A DNA stretch of 64,000 nucleotides from an uncultured Pseudomonas sp. (GCF_913777995.1 NZ_CAJYVE010000024.1:1-64000); one strand, 5' to 3'. Positions 20,695-29,638 are shown, numbered from the stretch's first letter. Numbers and translations are program-made. The notes: generated from the sequence alone by a model not told the origin.

Positions 20695-21843
20695 TTACTG
20701 CAAAGCTTCACGCAGTATAGCCACCAGCCGCTGGGCACGCGGATCCATCAGTACATAAGGCCCCAGGGTGTTGGTGACGAAGCCGAACGCCACGTCGTAA
20801 TCGGGGTCGGCGAAGCCCACCGACCCGCCCGCACCCGGATGCCCGAAGGCACGCGGACCCAGGCCATAGGTGGCGTTGACGACGCCGGGCTGGTCGAGCA
20901 TGCAGCCCAGGCCAAACCGCGTGGAGGTCAGCAGGGTCTTGTCCTCACCGAGGCTGTGCTCGCGGGTCATTTCGCCGAGCAGCTCGGCTTCCAGCAGGCT
21001 GCCGTCGAGCAGGCCGCTATAGAAGCCGGCCAGGCTGCGCGCGTTGCCGTGACCATTCGCGGCCGGCTGCTGGAAGCGCCGCCACTCGGGCTTGTTGGTA
21101 CTGGTGAGGATCGACGGCGGGTTGGTGAACGCCTTGCAGGTGATGGAGTCCGGCTCACGCAGGGTGGCCTGCAGCAGGCGCTGGGCGGCGGCATCGCCGA
21201 GGTTGCCCTTGCCACGCGCGATATGCGCAACGCGGTGGAACTGCTCATCAGCCAGACCGACGTGAAAGTCCAGACCCAGCGGACGTGCCACCCGGCCGAC
21301 GATGGCATCGCCGGGCTGGCGGCCATCGGCACGCCGCAGCAGCTCACCGATCAGCCAGCCATAGGTGATCGCCGCATAACCGTGGCCTTGCCCCGGCGTC
21401 CACCAAGGTGCTTCGGCGGCCAGGGCGGCGGTCATGGTGTCCCACTGGTAAAGGGCTTCGGCCGGCAGCACCTGACGCAGTGCCGGCAGGCCGGCCTGGT
21501 GGCAGAGCAACTGGCGCAGGGTGATGTATTCCTTGCCGGCAGCGGCGAACTCGGGCCACAGCCGCGCCACGGGTTCATCCAGGCGCAGCTTGCCTTCGTC
21601 GACCAGTTGCAGGGCCGTGACCGCCGCGAACGGCTTGGTGCAGGAGAACAGGTTGGCGATGGTGTCGCTATGCCAGGCCTCGCTGCCCTGCTGGTCGGCG
21701 GTGCCGGTCCACAGGTCGACCACGGTCTCACCGCCGATCTGGATGCACAGCGCGGCGCCACGCTCCTGGGGATCATCGAACAGGGCCGCGAAGGCCTCGC
21801 GGACGGCTTCGAATTCGAGCTGGAAATGACCCTGGATCTGCAA
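20695..21843 (-). CDS. EstB-like serine hydrolase (class C beta-lactamase fold)
   Basis: The 382-residue cytoplasmic-looking protein belongs to the EstB / class C beta-lactamase-like esterase family. The nucleophile motif SCTK (S-x-x-K) is at 67-70, an ITYGWLIGE segment carries the second-motif Tyr, and HPGAGGSVGFADP is the third motif. The start is read as TTG at 21843: AGGAG lies 7 bases upstream, and the following QIQGHFQLEFEAV matches how these proteins begin, whereas the ATG 14 codons earlier has no such support. The substrate is unknown; esterase activity is more likely than antibiotic hydrolysis because there is no signal peptide. Confidence 0.85.
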   Translation of the reverse strand: MQIQGHFQLEFEAVREAFAALFDDPQERGAALCIQIGGETVVDLWTGTADQQGSEAWHSDTIANLFSCTKPFAAVTALQLVDEGKLRLDEPVARLWPEFAAAGKEYITLRQLLCHQAGLPALRQVLPAEALYQWDTMTAALAAEAPWWTPGQGHGYAAITYGWLIGELLRRADGRQPGDAIVGRVARPLGLDFHVGLADEQFHRVAHIARGKGNLGDAAAQRLLQATLREPDSITCKAFTNPPSILTSTNKPEWRRFQQPAANGHGNARSLAGFYSGLLDGSLLEAELLGEMTREHSLGEDKTLLTSTRFGLGCMLDQPGVVNATYGLGPRAFGHPGAGGSVGFADPDYDVAFGFVTNTLGPYVLMDPRAQRLVAILREALQ

Positions 21844-21924
21844 CGCGTGGCTCCTGGCAGGCTGACGTGAAAAAACAGCGTGCATTGTTCCAGTGATCAG
21901 GCCGGTTGTGAACCGGCACGGTGC

Positions 21925-24069
21925 TCAGGAAATCTCACGGTGGAACGGCGGCAGGGCATTGAGAATCGCCTTGCCATAGCGTTGGGTGACCACCCGACGG
22001 TCCAGCAGGGTAATGGTGCCGCGGTCGGCCTCGGTGCGCAGCAGCCGTCCGCAGGCCTGGATCAGACGCAACGAGGCGTCAGGTACGGCGATTTCCATGA
22101 ACGGATTGCCGCCACGCGCCTCGATCCACTCGGCCAGCGCCGCCTCCACCGGGTCGTCCGGTACGGCGAAGGGGATCTTGGCAATCACCACGTGTTCGCA
22201 ATAGGCACCGGGCAGGTCGACGCCCTCGGCGAAGCTGGCCAGACCGAACAGCACGCTGGACTCGCCGCTGTCGACCCGCGCCTTGTGCTTGTTGAGGGTC
22301 TCCTGCTTGGACAGGTTGCCTTGGATGAACACCTGCTTGCGCCAGTCGCGGTCCAGGCCGTCGAACACTTCCTGCATCTGCTTGCGCGACGAGAACAGCA
22401 CCAGGCTGCCCCGCGAGCCTTCGACCAGTTCCGGCAGGTCGCGGATGATCGCAGCGGTGTGCTCGGCGGCGTTGCGCGGGTCGGCCTTGAGGTCGGGCAC
22501 CCGCAGCACACCGGCATCGGCATGGTGGAAGGGGCTCGGCACCACGGCGGTCACGGCATCGCGGGGCAGGCCGGAGCGCATGCGGTAGCGGTCGAACTTG
22601 CCCAGCGCGGTGAGCGTCGCCGAGGTCACCAGGGCGCCGTAGGCGACGTTCCACAGGTTGCGGCGCAGCATGTCGGCGGCGAGGATCGGGCTGGCGTTGA
22701 CTTCGATGTCGAACAGCGCGCCGCTGTCGGCCAGGGTCAGCCAGCGCGCCATCGGCGGCGTGTCTTCGGGGTCTTCGGCGGTGAAGGCGGTCCACAGCTC
22801 CCAGTTGCCCTGGGCACGGGCCAGCAGGCTGCCGAACAGCGGATACCACTCCTCGGCCTGGTGGCTGGCGATGCCGATGTTCACCTCGCCGTCCATGCCT
22901 TCCTTGAGCAGGTCGGCCAGGCGGGTGAACAGGTCGTTGAGGCGCGAGAAGCCCTTTTTCAGTTCGATGCCGATGTCACGGATGTGCTCGGGAATCACCC
23001 CGCCCACGAAGCGGTGCCGAGGGCGCTCGCGGCCCTCCATGTCTTCACCGGCGCGAAAATCGGCCAACTGTTCGCAGGCGGCGAACATGAACTGCTGCTG
23101 GTTCTTCACTTCCCGCGCCAGTTCCGGCACCTGTTCGATGAGCCGCCCCAGGTCGCCGGGCAACGGGTGCTGGGCCAGCAGCTTGGTAAGGTTCTTGGCG
23201 GTCTGTTCCAGCCAGTCGGCGGTGGAACGCAGCCGAGTGTAATGGGCGAAGTGACCGATGGCTTTGTCGGGCAGGTGATGGCCCTCGTCGAACACGTAGA
23301 TGGTGTCGCGCGGGTCGGGCAGCACGGCGCCGCCGCCCAGGGCCAGGTCGGCAAGCACCATGTCGTGGTTGGTGACGATTACGTCGACCTTGCCCATGCC
23401 TTCGCGGGCCTTGTAGAAGGCGCACTGCTGGAAGTTCGGGCAATGCCGGCCAGTGCACTGGCTGTGGTCGGTGGTCAGCCGCGCCCAGGTCGGGTCGTCC
23501 AGCTCCTGGGGCCAGCTGTCGCGGTCGCCGTCCCATTTGTTGCCGGCTAGCTTCTGCAACATGCTGTTGAAGAGCTTCTGGCTGACTTCGTCGACCTCGA
23601 TCTTGAAGCCTTCTTCTTCGAACAGCTGCGCTGTGGCGTTGGTCTGGTTGGTTTCCTGCAGCAGCAGGTCGAGCTTGGACAGGCACATGTAGCGGCCACG
23701 CCCCTTGGCCAGGGCGAAGCTGAAGTTCAGGCCGCTGTTGCGCATCAGGTCGGGCAGGTCCTTGTAGACGATCTGTTCCTGCAGGGCCACCGTGGCGGTG
23801 GCGATCACCAGGCGCTTGCCCGCCGCCTTGGCCGCCGGGATCGACGCGATGGTGTAGGCGACGGTCTTGCCGGTACCCGTCCCGGCCTCCACCGCGACCA
23901 CCGCCGGGTCACCGCTGCGTCGCCCTTCCTCGTCGGTCTCGACATCCCCCAGCACCTTGGCCACCTCGGCGATCATCAGGCGCTGGCCGTAACGTGGCTT
24001 GAGGCTTTTGGCTTCGAGAAAACGCGAGTAGGCGCCCTGGATCTGGGATTTGAGTTCGGTACTGATCAT
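21925..24069 (-). CDS. dinG: ATP-dependent DNA helicase DinG
   Basis: DinG is a 5'-3' XPD-like helicase that unwinds R-loops and D-loops. The protein has 714 residues. Walker A is AGTGTGKT (62-69) and the DEGH box is at 261-264. Four cysteines (129, 205, 210, 216) keep the spacing of the E. coli DinG 4Fe-4S cluster, namely a distant first Cys, then +5 and +6. The C-terminal helicase motif VI, QACGRLLRTEADRG, is present. It lies alone on the minus strand, divergent from a CopD-like membrane gene. I saw no LexA-type palindrome in the short upstream gap. Confidence 0.95.
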   Translation of the reverse strand: MISTELKSQIQGAYSRFLEAKSLKPRYGQRLMIAEVAKVLGDVETDEEGRRSGDPAVVAVEAGTGTGKTVAYTIASIPAAKAAGKRLVIATATVALQEQIVYKDLPDLMRNSGLNFSFALAKGRGRYMCLSKLDLLLQETNQTNATAQLFEEEGFKIEVDEVSQKLFNSMLQKLAGNKWDGDRDSWPQELDDPTWARLTTDHSQCTGRHCPNFQQCAFYKAREGMGKVDVIVTNHDMVLADLALGGGAVLPDPRDTIYVFDEGHHLPDKAIGHFAHYTRLRSTADWLEQTAKNLTKLLAQHPLPGDLGRLIEQVPELAREVKNQQQFMFAACEQLADFRAGEDMEGRERPRHRFVGGVIPEHIRDIGIELKKGFSRLNDLFTRLADLLKEGMDGEVNIGIASHQAEEWYPLFGSLLARAQGNWELWTAFTAEDPEDTPPMARWLTLADSGALFDIEVNASPILAADMLRRNLWNVAYGALVTSATLTALGKFDRYRMRSGLPRDAVTAVVPSPFHHADAGVLRVPDLKADPRNAAEHTAAIIRDLPELVEGSRGSLVLFSSRKQMQEVFDGLDRDWRKQVFIQGNLSKQETLNKHKARVDSGESSVLFGLASFAEGVDLPGAYCEHVVIAKIPFAVPDDPVEAALAEWIEARGGNPFMEIAVPDASLRLIQACGRLLRTEADRGTITLLDRRVVTQRYGKAILNALPPFHREIS

Positions 24070-24231
24070 CGCTCGGGTTCGGGATACGGCAGAAAGGCTG
24101 GATAAATTTTCAGTGTTTCGAAGTGGGCGCTATCATAGCGCGCTAATTCCATCTGCGCTGGACGCATCGCGGCAAAAGCGCCTTCATTGGTCGGACGACC
24201 GGCTCGTTCGCTCATCGCCCCCGAGGTTTCC

Positions 24232-24696
24232 ATGACCCTTTCCAGCCTTGTCTACACCCTGCACGTCCTGGCCGCACTGGTCTGGGTCGGTGGCATGTTC
24301 TTCGCCTGGATGGTCCTGCGCCCGGCCATCATCGCAGCCCTGGAGGGGCCGTTGCGCCTGAAACTATGGGTCCAGGTGTTTCCGCGTTTCTTCGCCTGGG
24401 TGTGGGCGGCGGTGCTGATTCTGCCGGTCAGCGGTGTGCTGGTTGCCCGGGACAAATTTCCCAGCCTGGAGCTTGCGCCGCATTACGTGCAGGCCATGAT
24501 CGGCTTGTATGTGGTGATGGTCGCGCTGTTCCTGCGTATTCATTCGTTACAGTTGCCGGAGCTGAAACAGGCCGTGGCCGCCGAGCAATGGGCTGACGGC
24601 GCCGCCGTGCTGGGGCGCATCCGCCGCATCGTGGGTATCAACCTGCTGCTGGGCCTGGCCGTGGTGGCGTTGGCCGCCGCACGACCGATGCTCTGA
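24232..24696 (+). CDS. CopD-like four-helix inner-membrane protein
   Basis: The 154-residue protein has four hydrophobic helices. HVLAALVWVGGMFFAWMVLRP carries His and Trp-x-Gly-Gly, typical of the CopD/COG5615 family, and a second His sits in LAPHYVQAMIGLYVV. Such His pairs bind heme or copper in relatives; this is family knowledge, not shown here. The ATG at 24232 was chosen because the helix begins directly after it. The stop codon abuts the stop codon of the convergent gene with no base between. Confidence 0.75.
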   Translation: MTLSSLVYTLHVLAALVWVGGMFFAWMVLRPAIIAALEGPLRLKLWVQVFPRFFAWVWAAVLILPVSGVLVARDKFPSLELAPHYVQAMIGLYVVMVALFLRIHSLQLPELKQAVAAEQWADGAAVLGRIRRIVGINLLLGLAVVALAAARPML

Positions 24697-25455
24697 TCAG
24701 AAGCGCTGCACGTTGACCGCACCGGCAGGCCCGGCCATACCGGCCTGCCCTGCCTGGCCACCATTACCGGCCTTGCCACCGGCCGCACGGTAGACGATGC
24801 AGCCCTTGGACTCACCGCCACGCCCGGCCTTGCCGCCCTCCCCGCCGGCGCCACCGGCACCGCCGTGGACATTCACCTCGATACGCTCGGCCGGAAAGGC
24901 CACTGGCAGCTCCAGGCGCACCAGACCGCCGGCGGCGCCATCATGGCCGTTGCCGCCATTGTCGCCGTCATAACCGCGCCCGGCCTGGCCCCAAGTGCAA
25001 CCCGGCGCCTGGCCGTTGGCGCCATCCAGGCCGACGAAACCCGGCGCCCCGGTGCCGCCACGCGCGTCCACCGACAGGCGTTCGGCCTGCAGCTCATGCA
25101 TACGCAGGGTCAGGCTGCGACCGGGGGTCGGCGCCTTCTCGAAGGTGCCAGGCGCTCCGCGGGCAGTGATCTGGCTGCCGCTACCCAGTTGCCCCTGCCC
25201 CACTTGCAGGCTGAGCGGCTGTGCGCTGGGCACGATGGCGATGCGCGCCTCATGACCGAGCACCAACTGGCCGACCTTCAGTTCCGTGATATTGCCGGGC
25301 ACCAGCAGGGTGCCGTAGTCGGCGACCTCCAAGCGCTGGATATCCAGCGACGTACCGCCAGCCGGCAGGCGCAGCAAAGAGTGCGACTGCACCAGAATGT
25401 CCTGGGCCATCGCCAGGGGGCTGCACAGGGCAGCGAGCAACAGCAGCTTACGCAT
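24697..25455 (-). CDS. secreted collagen-like Gly-rich protein
   Basis: The 252-residue protein starts MRKLLLLAALCSPLAMAQ, a clear Sec signal peptide cleaved near residue 18. The first mature part (about 20-130) is beta-rich without recognised domain (DILVQSHSLLRLPAGG). From about residue 130 it becomes Gly-rich, with GxxGxx and GGxGGxGG patterns ending AGMAGPAGAVNVQRF, and only two Cys, which could pair. Homologues near DUF1145 exist in pseudomonads as hypotheticals. The start overlaps the upstream gene by 8 bases, so the two are co-translated. Function is unknown; an adhesive or matrix role is guesswork. Confidence 0.8.
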   Translation of the reverse strand: MRKLLLLAALCSPLAMAQDILVQSHSLLRLPAGGTSLDIQRLEVADYGTLLVPGNITELKVGQLVLGHEARIAIVPSAQPLSLQVGQGQLGSGSQITARGAPGTFEKAPTPGRSLTLRMHELQAERLSVDARGGTGAPGFVGLDGANGQAPGCTWGQAGRGYDGDNGGNGHDGAAGGLVRLELPVAFPAERIEVNVHGGAGGAGGEGGKAGRGGESKGCIVYRAAGGKAGNGGQAGQAGMAGPAGAVNVQRF

Positions 25456-25717
25456 GGCGAACCTCGGGTGTACCAATGGCCTTGATATGGAAAATGCCGA
25501 ACAGGATGATCTTGCCGCGATCTCGCCAGGGCTGGGGGCGACCGCGCAGGCGGGCGTTAAAGACAAAGATGTCCAGCACATGGACCGCCAGCAGCAGGCC
25601 GCCGGCCAGGTCGAACAGCACATCGAAGGGGCCCGGCAACCTCACCGCCAGGTTGAGCAGAATCACGGCCCAGACCACCAGCATCAGCAGCTTGCCCAAG
25701 CCCCAGAACAGTTTCAT
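25448..25717 (-). CDS. DUF1145 inner-membrane protein
   Basis: The 89-residue protein has two membrane helices (about 5-25 and 32-53) and a basic tail ending FGIFHIKAIGTPEVRHA. The pattern LFWGLGKLLMLVVWAVILLN matches the DUF1145 family, of unknown function. Its 3' end overlaps the start of the collagen-like gene by 8 bases, forming a two-gene unit. Confidence 0.82.
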   Translation of the reverse strand: MKLFWGLGKLLMLVVWAVILLNLAVRLPGPFDVLFDLAGGLLLAVHVLDIFVFNARLRGRPQPWRDRGKIILFGIFHIKAIGTPEVRHA

Positions 25718-25830
25718 CGTTGCTCACCCCTGATATGCCACCGGCGATCGCCGCCGCGTTGGTAGCGCACAGTACCGCCAAGCCGGTACGCGGCGCCAGC
25801 GGAGTTTGCCGAGCCATGGCGCAGGAACGA

Positions 25831-25866
25831 AAAGGCCCGCCCGGCGCGCAGCGCCAGTCGGGCCTT
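25831..25866 (-). terminator. terminator-like hairpin for the OmpA/TSP3 lipoprotein gene
   Basis: On the minus strand AAGGCCCG pairs with CGGGCCTT around a secondary GC hairpin and is followed by a short T-run. It lies 20 bases past the stop of the gene at 25887. Confidence 0.6.
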
Positions 25867-25886
25867 GGAACACGCAGCCGTGAAGA

Positions 25887-26597
25887 TCAGCGGTTGATCT
25901 TGATCTCGACGCGACGGTTCAGGGCACGGCCTTCGGCAGTGCGGTTGTCAGCCACAGGATGGGCCTCGCCTTCACCGGTTACCGAGACGAACGAAGCACG
26001 CGGCACGCCGGTGCTGATCAGGTAGTCGGTCACCGAATGGGCACGGCGCTCGGACAGCTTCTGGTTGTAGGCGTCACTGCCGACGCTGTCGGTATGGCCG
26101 GTCACGCGCAGCTGCACGTTGGCGGCTTCTTTGCGCAGGCGGCCGGCGATCACGTCCAGGTTGGTGCGGTCCGAAGCGGTCAGGCGTGCCGAGTCGAACT
26201 CGAACAGCACTTCCTTGTTGATGTTGATGACTTCTTCACGAGGCATCGGTGTAGGGGCGACCGGGACCGGCTCTGGCGCCGGTGGCGGGGCCAGCGGGCA
26301 GCCCGAAGCGTCGACCGGCGTGCCGCGTGGGGTGTTCGGGCACTTGTCGCGGCTGTTCGGTACACCGTCGCCATCGTCGTCACCGTCGCCATGCACGTAG
26401 CAGTAGGCGCCGGCCATCACGCCGACCGCGCCACCCAGGCTGGCCGCCACCGCCGCGGTCTGGAACGCGCCCACCGCCGCGCCGCCGAGGAAGCCGCCGG
26501 CCGCACATTTTGGCCAATCTTCCTTCTGCAGACCCGCACAACCCGTCAAAACACTGCTCACCAGAATCAAAGGTACAGCTGTCCGAAGCATATTCAT
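25887..26597 (-). CDS. OmpA-family lipoprotein with thrombospondin type 3 repeat
   Basis: The 236-residue protein has a lipobox LTGC (Cys20), a glycine-zipper helix (about 33-62), a calcium-binding thrombospondin-3 repeat with DGDDDGDGVPNSRDKCP (71-87), a Pro-rich hinge, then an OmpA peptidoglycan-binding domain (about 125-236) with VTGHTDSVGSDAYNQ and GRALNRRVEIKI. The lipid anchor, Ca2+ module and peptidoglycan domain suggest an outer membrane-cell wall tether. The first of two close ATGs is kept because AGGGAG is 9 bases from it. It is monocistronic. Confidence 0.9.
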   Translation of the reverse strand: MNMLRTAVPLILVSSVLTGCAGLQKEDWPKCAAGGFLGGAAVGAFQTAAVAASLGGAVGVMAGAYCYVHGDGDDDGDGVPNSRDKCPNTPRGTPVDASGCPLAPPPAPEPVPVAPTPMPREEVININKEVLFEFDSARLTASDRTNLDVIAGRLRKEAANVQLRVTGHTDSVGSDAYNQKLSERRAHSVTDYLISTGVPRASFVSVTGEGEAHPVADNRTAEGRALNRRVEIKINR

Positions 26598-26879
26598 TGT
26601 TCTGCACTCCCTAGGGGGCGGCGAGTCTGCCGCTGATGACGTTGCGAGGGCAATTTGCCACCGCGCTAGCGTTTGTCCTTTATCGATTCAAGAAGGTTCA
26701 CCGCCCGAGCAGATAAAATTGCCGATTTTGCGAGCGTTTCGTCCTTTGCCGCTCGGCATTTGCCCCCCAGGGTGCAGACTAGAGGGGCTGGGAGGGTCGA
26801 GCGAAAAAACCGCCGATCCAGTAGACTTTTCGCCTGTCCCCCCACCCTGTACCTGTCGCTTGCTCAGGAGAGCGTTTCG

Positions 26880-27377
26880 ATGACTGCCGGTTTTTCCACC
26901 CGCACCCCGCAGCAAGCCCTGGCCGCCCTGCTCGACCGCTACGTCCCGGCATGCCTGCTGCTGATCGGCGCCGAAGACTTTCCGGCCCTGCAGGCATTCC
27001 GCGAGGCACACCCGCAAACGCAACTGGCCGTCGCCGGCCCCGGCCCGCTGCCCGCCGAGCTGGCCGCGCAGCGCTTCGACCTGGCGCTGGTGGTCGATTG
27101 CCTGGAACACATGCCGCGCCGTGACGGCCTGCAATTGCTGGGCGGCATCCGCAACCTCAACGCCAGCCGCATCGCGGTACTGGCCGACCTGGCGGCCTGC
27201 GGCTGGCAGGAAACCGACTTCTTCGCCCTGGCCCTGCAGGCCAGCGAGCGCTTCGCCCGGAATGAGCAGGTGCTGACGCTGTTCACCTACGACCTGCGTG
27301 AATACAAGCAGGTGCCGGACTGGCTGAATGCCAAGTTCTGGGCCAACCCTGAAAACTTCGGCAAATACTGGTGGTAA
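26880..27377 (+). CDS. DUF6231 family protein
   Basis: The 165-residue cytoplasmic protein starts MTAGFSTRTPQQALAALL. The ATG at 26880 has CAGGAG 9 bases upstream; the long upstream extension is rejected. The pattern FDLALVVDCLEHMPRRDGLQLLGGIRNLNASRIAVL resembles a truncated methyltransferase-like Rossmann half, and the C-terminus is aromatic (WLNAKFWANPENFGKYWW). It is known from pseudomonads only as a conserved hypothetical; no function is assigned. Confidence 0.8.
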   Translation: MTAGFSTRTPQQALAALLDRYVPACLLLIGAEDFPALQAFREAHPQTQLAVAGPGPLPAELAAQRFDLALVVDCLEHMPRRDGLQLLGGIRNLNASRIAVLADLAACGWQETDFFALALQASERFARNEQVLTLFTYDLREYKQVPDWLNAKFWANPENFGKYWW

Positions 27378-27416
27378 GACCGCCGTTGCCCCCAGGCTGA
27401 CGCCTGCAACGCGGCG

Positions 27417-28154
27417 TCAGCCGCGATAGCGGCCCGGCTTGTGCCAGCGGATCAGCACCAGATTCATCGCCACGGTGCCGATCAGCGACCAGATCAGCTT
27501 GTCGGCCGGCATGAAGAACGCCGCCACGCCGAACAGGATGCAGTCGCAGACCAGCTGGGAGATGCCCGCGTTGATCGCGAACCGGCGCTGAATCCACAGC
27601 ACCATGGCCCCCGTGCCGCCCATCGACGCGTTGTGCCGGGCCAGGCACAGGATGCCCATGCCCAAGAGCGTGCCACCGATCACCCAGCCAATCTCCGGAT
27701 TGATCCCCGAAGCATTGAGCGCCGGTGACACCAGCTTGACCCCCGCGCCCAACGCGAAGCTCACCAGCACGCTCTTGAGGGCGAAGCTGCGGCCCATGGT
27801 GAACAGGGCGAACAGCAGGAACGGCACGTTGATCAACGGCACCAGCAAGGCGGCCGAGTAAGGACTGAGGAACGAGCCGAGCAGCGCCATGCCGGCGATA
27901 CCGCCGGTGATCAGCCCGCTTTGACCGAGGATAGCGATGCCGGTAGCGGCCAGGGTGATGCCGGTGAACAGCCCGTAGGCATCGTCCACAGCGGTGTGCC
28001 GGGGGTAGGTGGTCGGGCTGTCGAGCGGTGTGTCTGTGCGGCCTGCTCCCCTGCTCTCGGCGTGCGGGCCGGCGGGGTTGCCAGAGCGGCTGTGTAGCGA
28101 GTGGACGGGATGGCCGACGAGGGCCTGCGGCGTCTGCTGATCGAGTGGATGCAT
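27417..28154 (-). CDS. YitT-family membrane protein with long hydrophilic N-terminus
   Basis: The 245-residue protein has five or six hydrophobic segments from about residue 60, including GLITGGIAGMALLGSF, the repeated YitT signature. YitT proteins are putative permeases of unknown substrate. The ATG at 28154 has AAGGA 6-7 bases upstream. It gives an unusually long (~58 residue) His/Ser/Pro/Arg-rich N-terminal extension, which may be a regulatory or artefactual region. It is divergent from an Lrp-type regulator, a pairing that often indicates control. Confidence 0.82.
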   Translation of the reverse strand: MHPLDQQTPQALVGHPVHSLHSRSGNPAGPHAESRGAGRTDTPLDSPTTYPRHTAVDDAYGLFTGITLAATGIAILGQSGLITGGIAGMALLGSFLSPYSAALLVPLINVPFLLFALFTMGRSFALKSVLVSFALGAGVKLVSPALNASGINPEIGWVIGGTLLGMGILCLARHNASMGGTGAMVLWIQRRFAINAGISQLVCDCILFGVAAFFMPADKLIWSLIGTVAMNLVLIRWHKPGRYRG

Positions 28155-28255
28155 GGCATGTCCTTGTGGGATTCCTGCCCTCGGCACCGCCCAGGTGGAT
28201 CGCACCATCGGGCCTGCGCTGAAACCTTCTGGGTCTCGGGGCTGCGCCGCTATTG

Positions 28256-28328
28256 TGTGCGTCTTCGCACAAAAAGTGCTTCCGATTTTTTTGGCTGAAA
28301 CCCTAAGATCCGAAAATATTTTTCTCGG
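28256..28328. promoter_or_regulatory. palindrome cluster between yitT-like gene and Lrp regulator
   Basis: Three palindromes lie in the 184-base divergent gap. TGTGCG-TCTT-CGCACA is at 28256-28271, the overlapping GCACAAAAAGTGC at 28267-28279, and the A/T-rich CCGAAAATATTTTTCTCGG at 28310-28328 just upstream of the regulator ATG. The last has the form of an Lrp/AsnC operator. Confidence 0.45.
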
Positions 28329-28338
28329 TAGCCGGAAA

Positions 28339-28803
28339 ATGCAAAAAAACCATCTCGACGACATAGACCGACGCATTCTCCAGATCCTCAGCCGCGATGC
28401 CCGCGCCAGCCTGCAGGAAATCGGCAAGCAGGTCGGCCTGTCGTCCAGCCCTTGCTGGCAGCGGATCAAGCGCATGGAAGAGTCCGGCCTTATCCAGGGC
28501 TACCAGGCACGTATCGACATGGCCGGGCTCGGCTATGGCGAAGGCCTGATCGTGATGGTGACCCTGGACCTGCATGGTGATGAAGCCATGCAGAAGTTCG
28601 AACAGGCGGTGGCCGAGATACCCGAGATCATTGAAGCGTGCCTGGTGTCGGGCGAGTACGATTACTTCCTGCGCCTGGCCGTGCGCGACACCCGCGACTA
28701 CGAGCGCCTGCTGCGCGAGAAACTGTACAAAATTCCCGGCTTGCGACACTCGGTGTCGAGCTTCGTACTGCGTCAGCTAAAGGCCACCACTGCCCCGCTG
28801 TAG
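28339..28803 (+). CDS. Lrp/AsnC family transcriptional regulator
   Basis: The 154-residue protein has an N-terminal winged HTH (about 5-60; [20 protein letters not shown] and [21 protein letters not shown]), and a C-terminal RAM/ligand-binding domain (65-150) with [13 protein letters not shown], where amino acids bind in relatives. Such proteins sense amino acids and usually control a neighbouring gene. Here the neighbour is a divergent YitT-like membrane protein, so I infer it regulates that gene and itself through the A/T-rich palindrome upstream. The effector is unknown. Confidence 0.92.
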   Translation: MQKNHLDDIDRRILQILSRDARASLQEIGKQVGLSSSPCWQRIKRMEESGLIQGYQARIDMAGLGYGEGLIVMVTLDLHGDEAMQKFEQAVAEIPEIIEACLVSGEYDYFLRLAVRDTRDYERLLREKLYKIPGLRHSVSSFVLRQLKATTAPL

Positions 28804-28964
28804 CGAACGCTGCGGGTCAGATCGCCCTTGCGGTCTGCCCGTCTCTCACCAACACTGTCTGCTGCTTTGTCCCGTTGCCCCGAGGTTTGCGATGCCCTCA
28901 ATGCCACCTGGCTGTATGCCCATCAACGCCCTGCTACCGGCCTGGCCACTGCGAGTGCCGAGCC

Positions 28965-29435
28965 ATGAATAGCGCCAGTTGCCCCTGCGGCAGCGGCGAC
29001 CTGCTGGCCAGCTGCTGCGGACGTTTTCATGGCGGGCAGCCGGCGCCCTGCGCCGAACGGCTGATGCGCTCGCGCTACAGCGCCTACGTGCTGGGCGAAG
29101 TGGATTACCTGCTGGGCACCACCTTGCCGGCGCAGCAGCCGGGCCTCGATCGCCAGGCCATCGCCCAGTGGAGCGCACAGAGCACTTGGCTGGGCCTGGA
29201 CGTGGAAAGCACCGAGGTGCTGGGCGGCAAGCCAGAGCATGCCTTCGTGACCTTCACCGCGCGCTGGCACGACGAACAGGGCGAACACAGCCACCGCGAG
29301 CGTTCGGCCTTCGTGCAGAACCAGGGACGCTGGTATTTCATCGACCCCACCGTGCCGCTCAAGGCTGGCCGTAACGACGCCTGCCCCTGTGGCAGCGGGC
29401 AGAAATTCAAGAAGTGCTGCGCAGCTTATCTATAA
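28965..29435 (+). CDS. YchJ family protein with two SEC-C zinc motifs
   Basis: The 156-residue protein carries an N-terminal Cys cluster [16 protein letters not shown] (7-22), a central NTF2-like YchJ middle domain (about 28-125; [16 protein letters not shown] [16 protein letters not shown]), and a C-terminal SEC-C motif [13 protein letters not shown]. These bind zinc in relatives. UPF0225/YchJ function is unknown. The ATG at 28965 places the Cys cluster at residue 6, as in the family. The gene lies 161 bases behind the Lrp gene and is followed by a REP array. Confidence 0.9.
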   Translation: MNSASCPCGSGDLLASCCGRFHGGQPAPCAERLMRSRYSAYVLGEVDYLLGTTLPAQQPGLDRQAIAQWSAQSTWLGLDVESTEVLGGKPEHAFVTFTARWHDEQGEHSHRERSAFVQNQGRWYFIDPTVPLKAGRNDACPCGSGQKFKKCCAAYL

Positions 29436-29445
29436 GTGCGGGGCG

Positions 29446-29620
29446 GGAGCGGCTTTAGCCGCAATACAGGTCAGTTAGACCGGGTAGGAGCGGCTTCAGC
29501 CGCGAAGCGACTGTCTGTTCACAACAGATGCAGTGAATTTCCTGGCATTTTCGCGGCTAAAGCCGCTCCCACCGGGCCACATGACGCCTAACCGAACAGT
29601 ATTGGCTTCAGCCGCGAATT
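29446..29620. repeat. REP/REPIN array (class A) with linker motifs
   Basis: There is a single class A head at 29446, then an inverted pair (about 29487 to 29571) enclosing CACAACAGATGCAGTGAA. The linker motif appears as CAATACAGGTCAGTTAG before and ACCGAACAGTATTG after the pair. It fills the gap between convergent genes. Confidence 0.85.
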
Positions 29621-29638
29621 CCCCAGCCCGGAAATCCG

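Noticed and set aside
19427..20758. A 443-codon Gly/Arg-rich + strand frame that could be mistaken for a Gly-rich protein
   Set aside because: It is the complement of the Lys/Ala repeat tail of the OmpA lipoprotein.
20695..21843. A class C beta-lactamase resistance gene
   Set aside because: It has the SxxK motif but no signal peptide, and the motifs fit EstB-type esterases.
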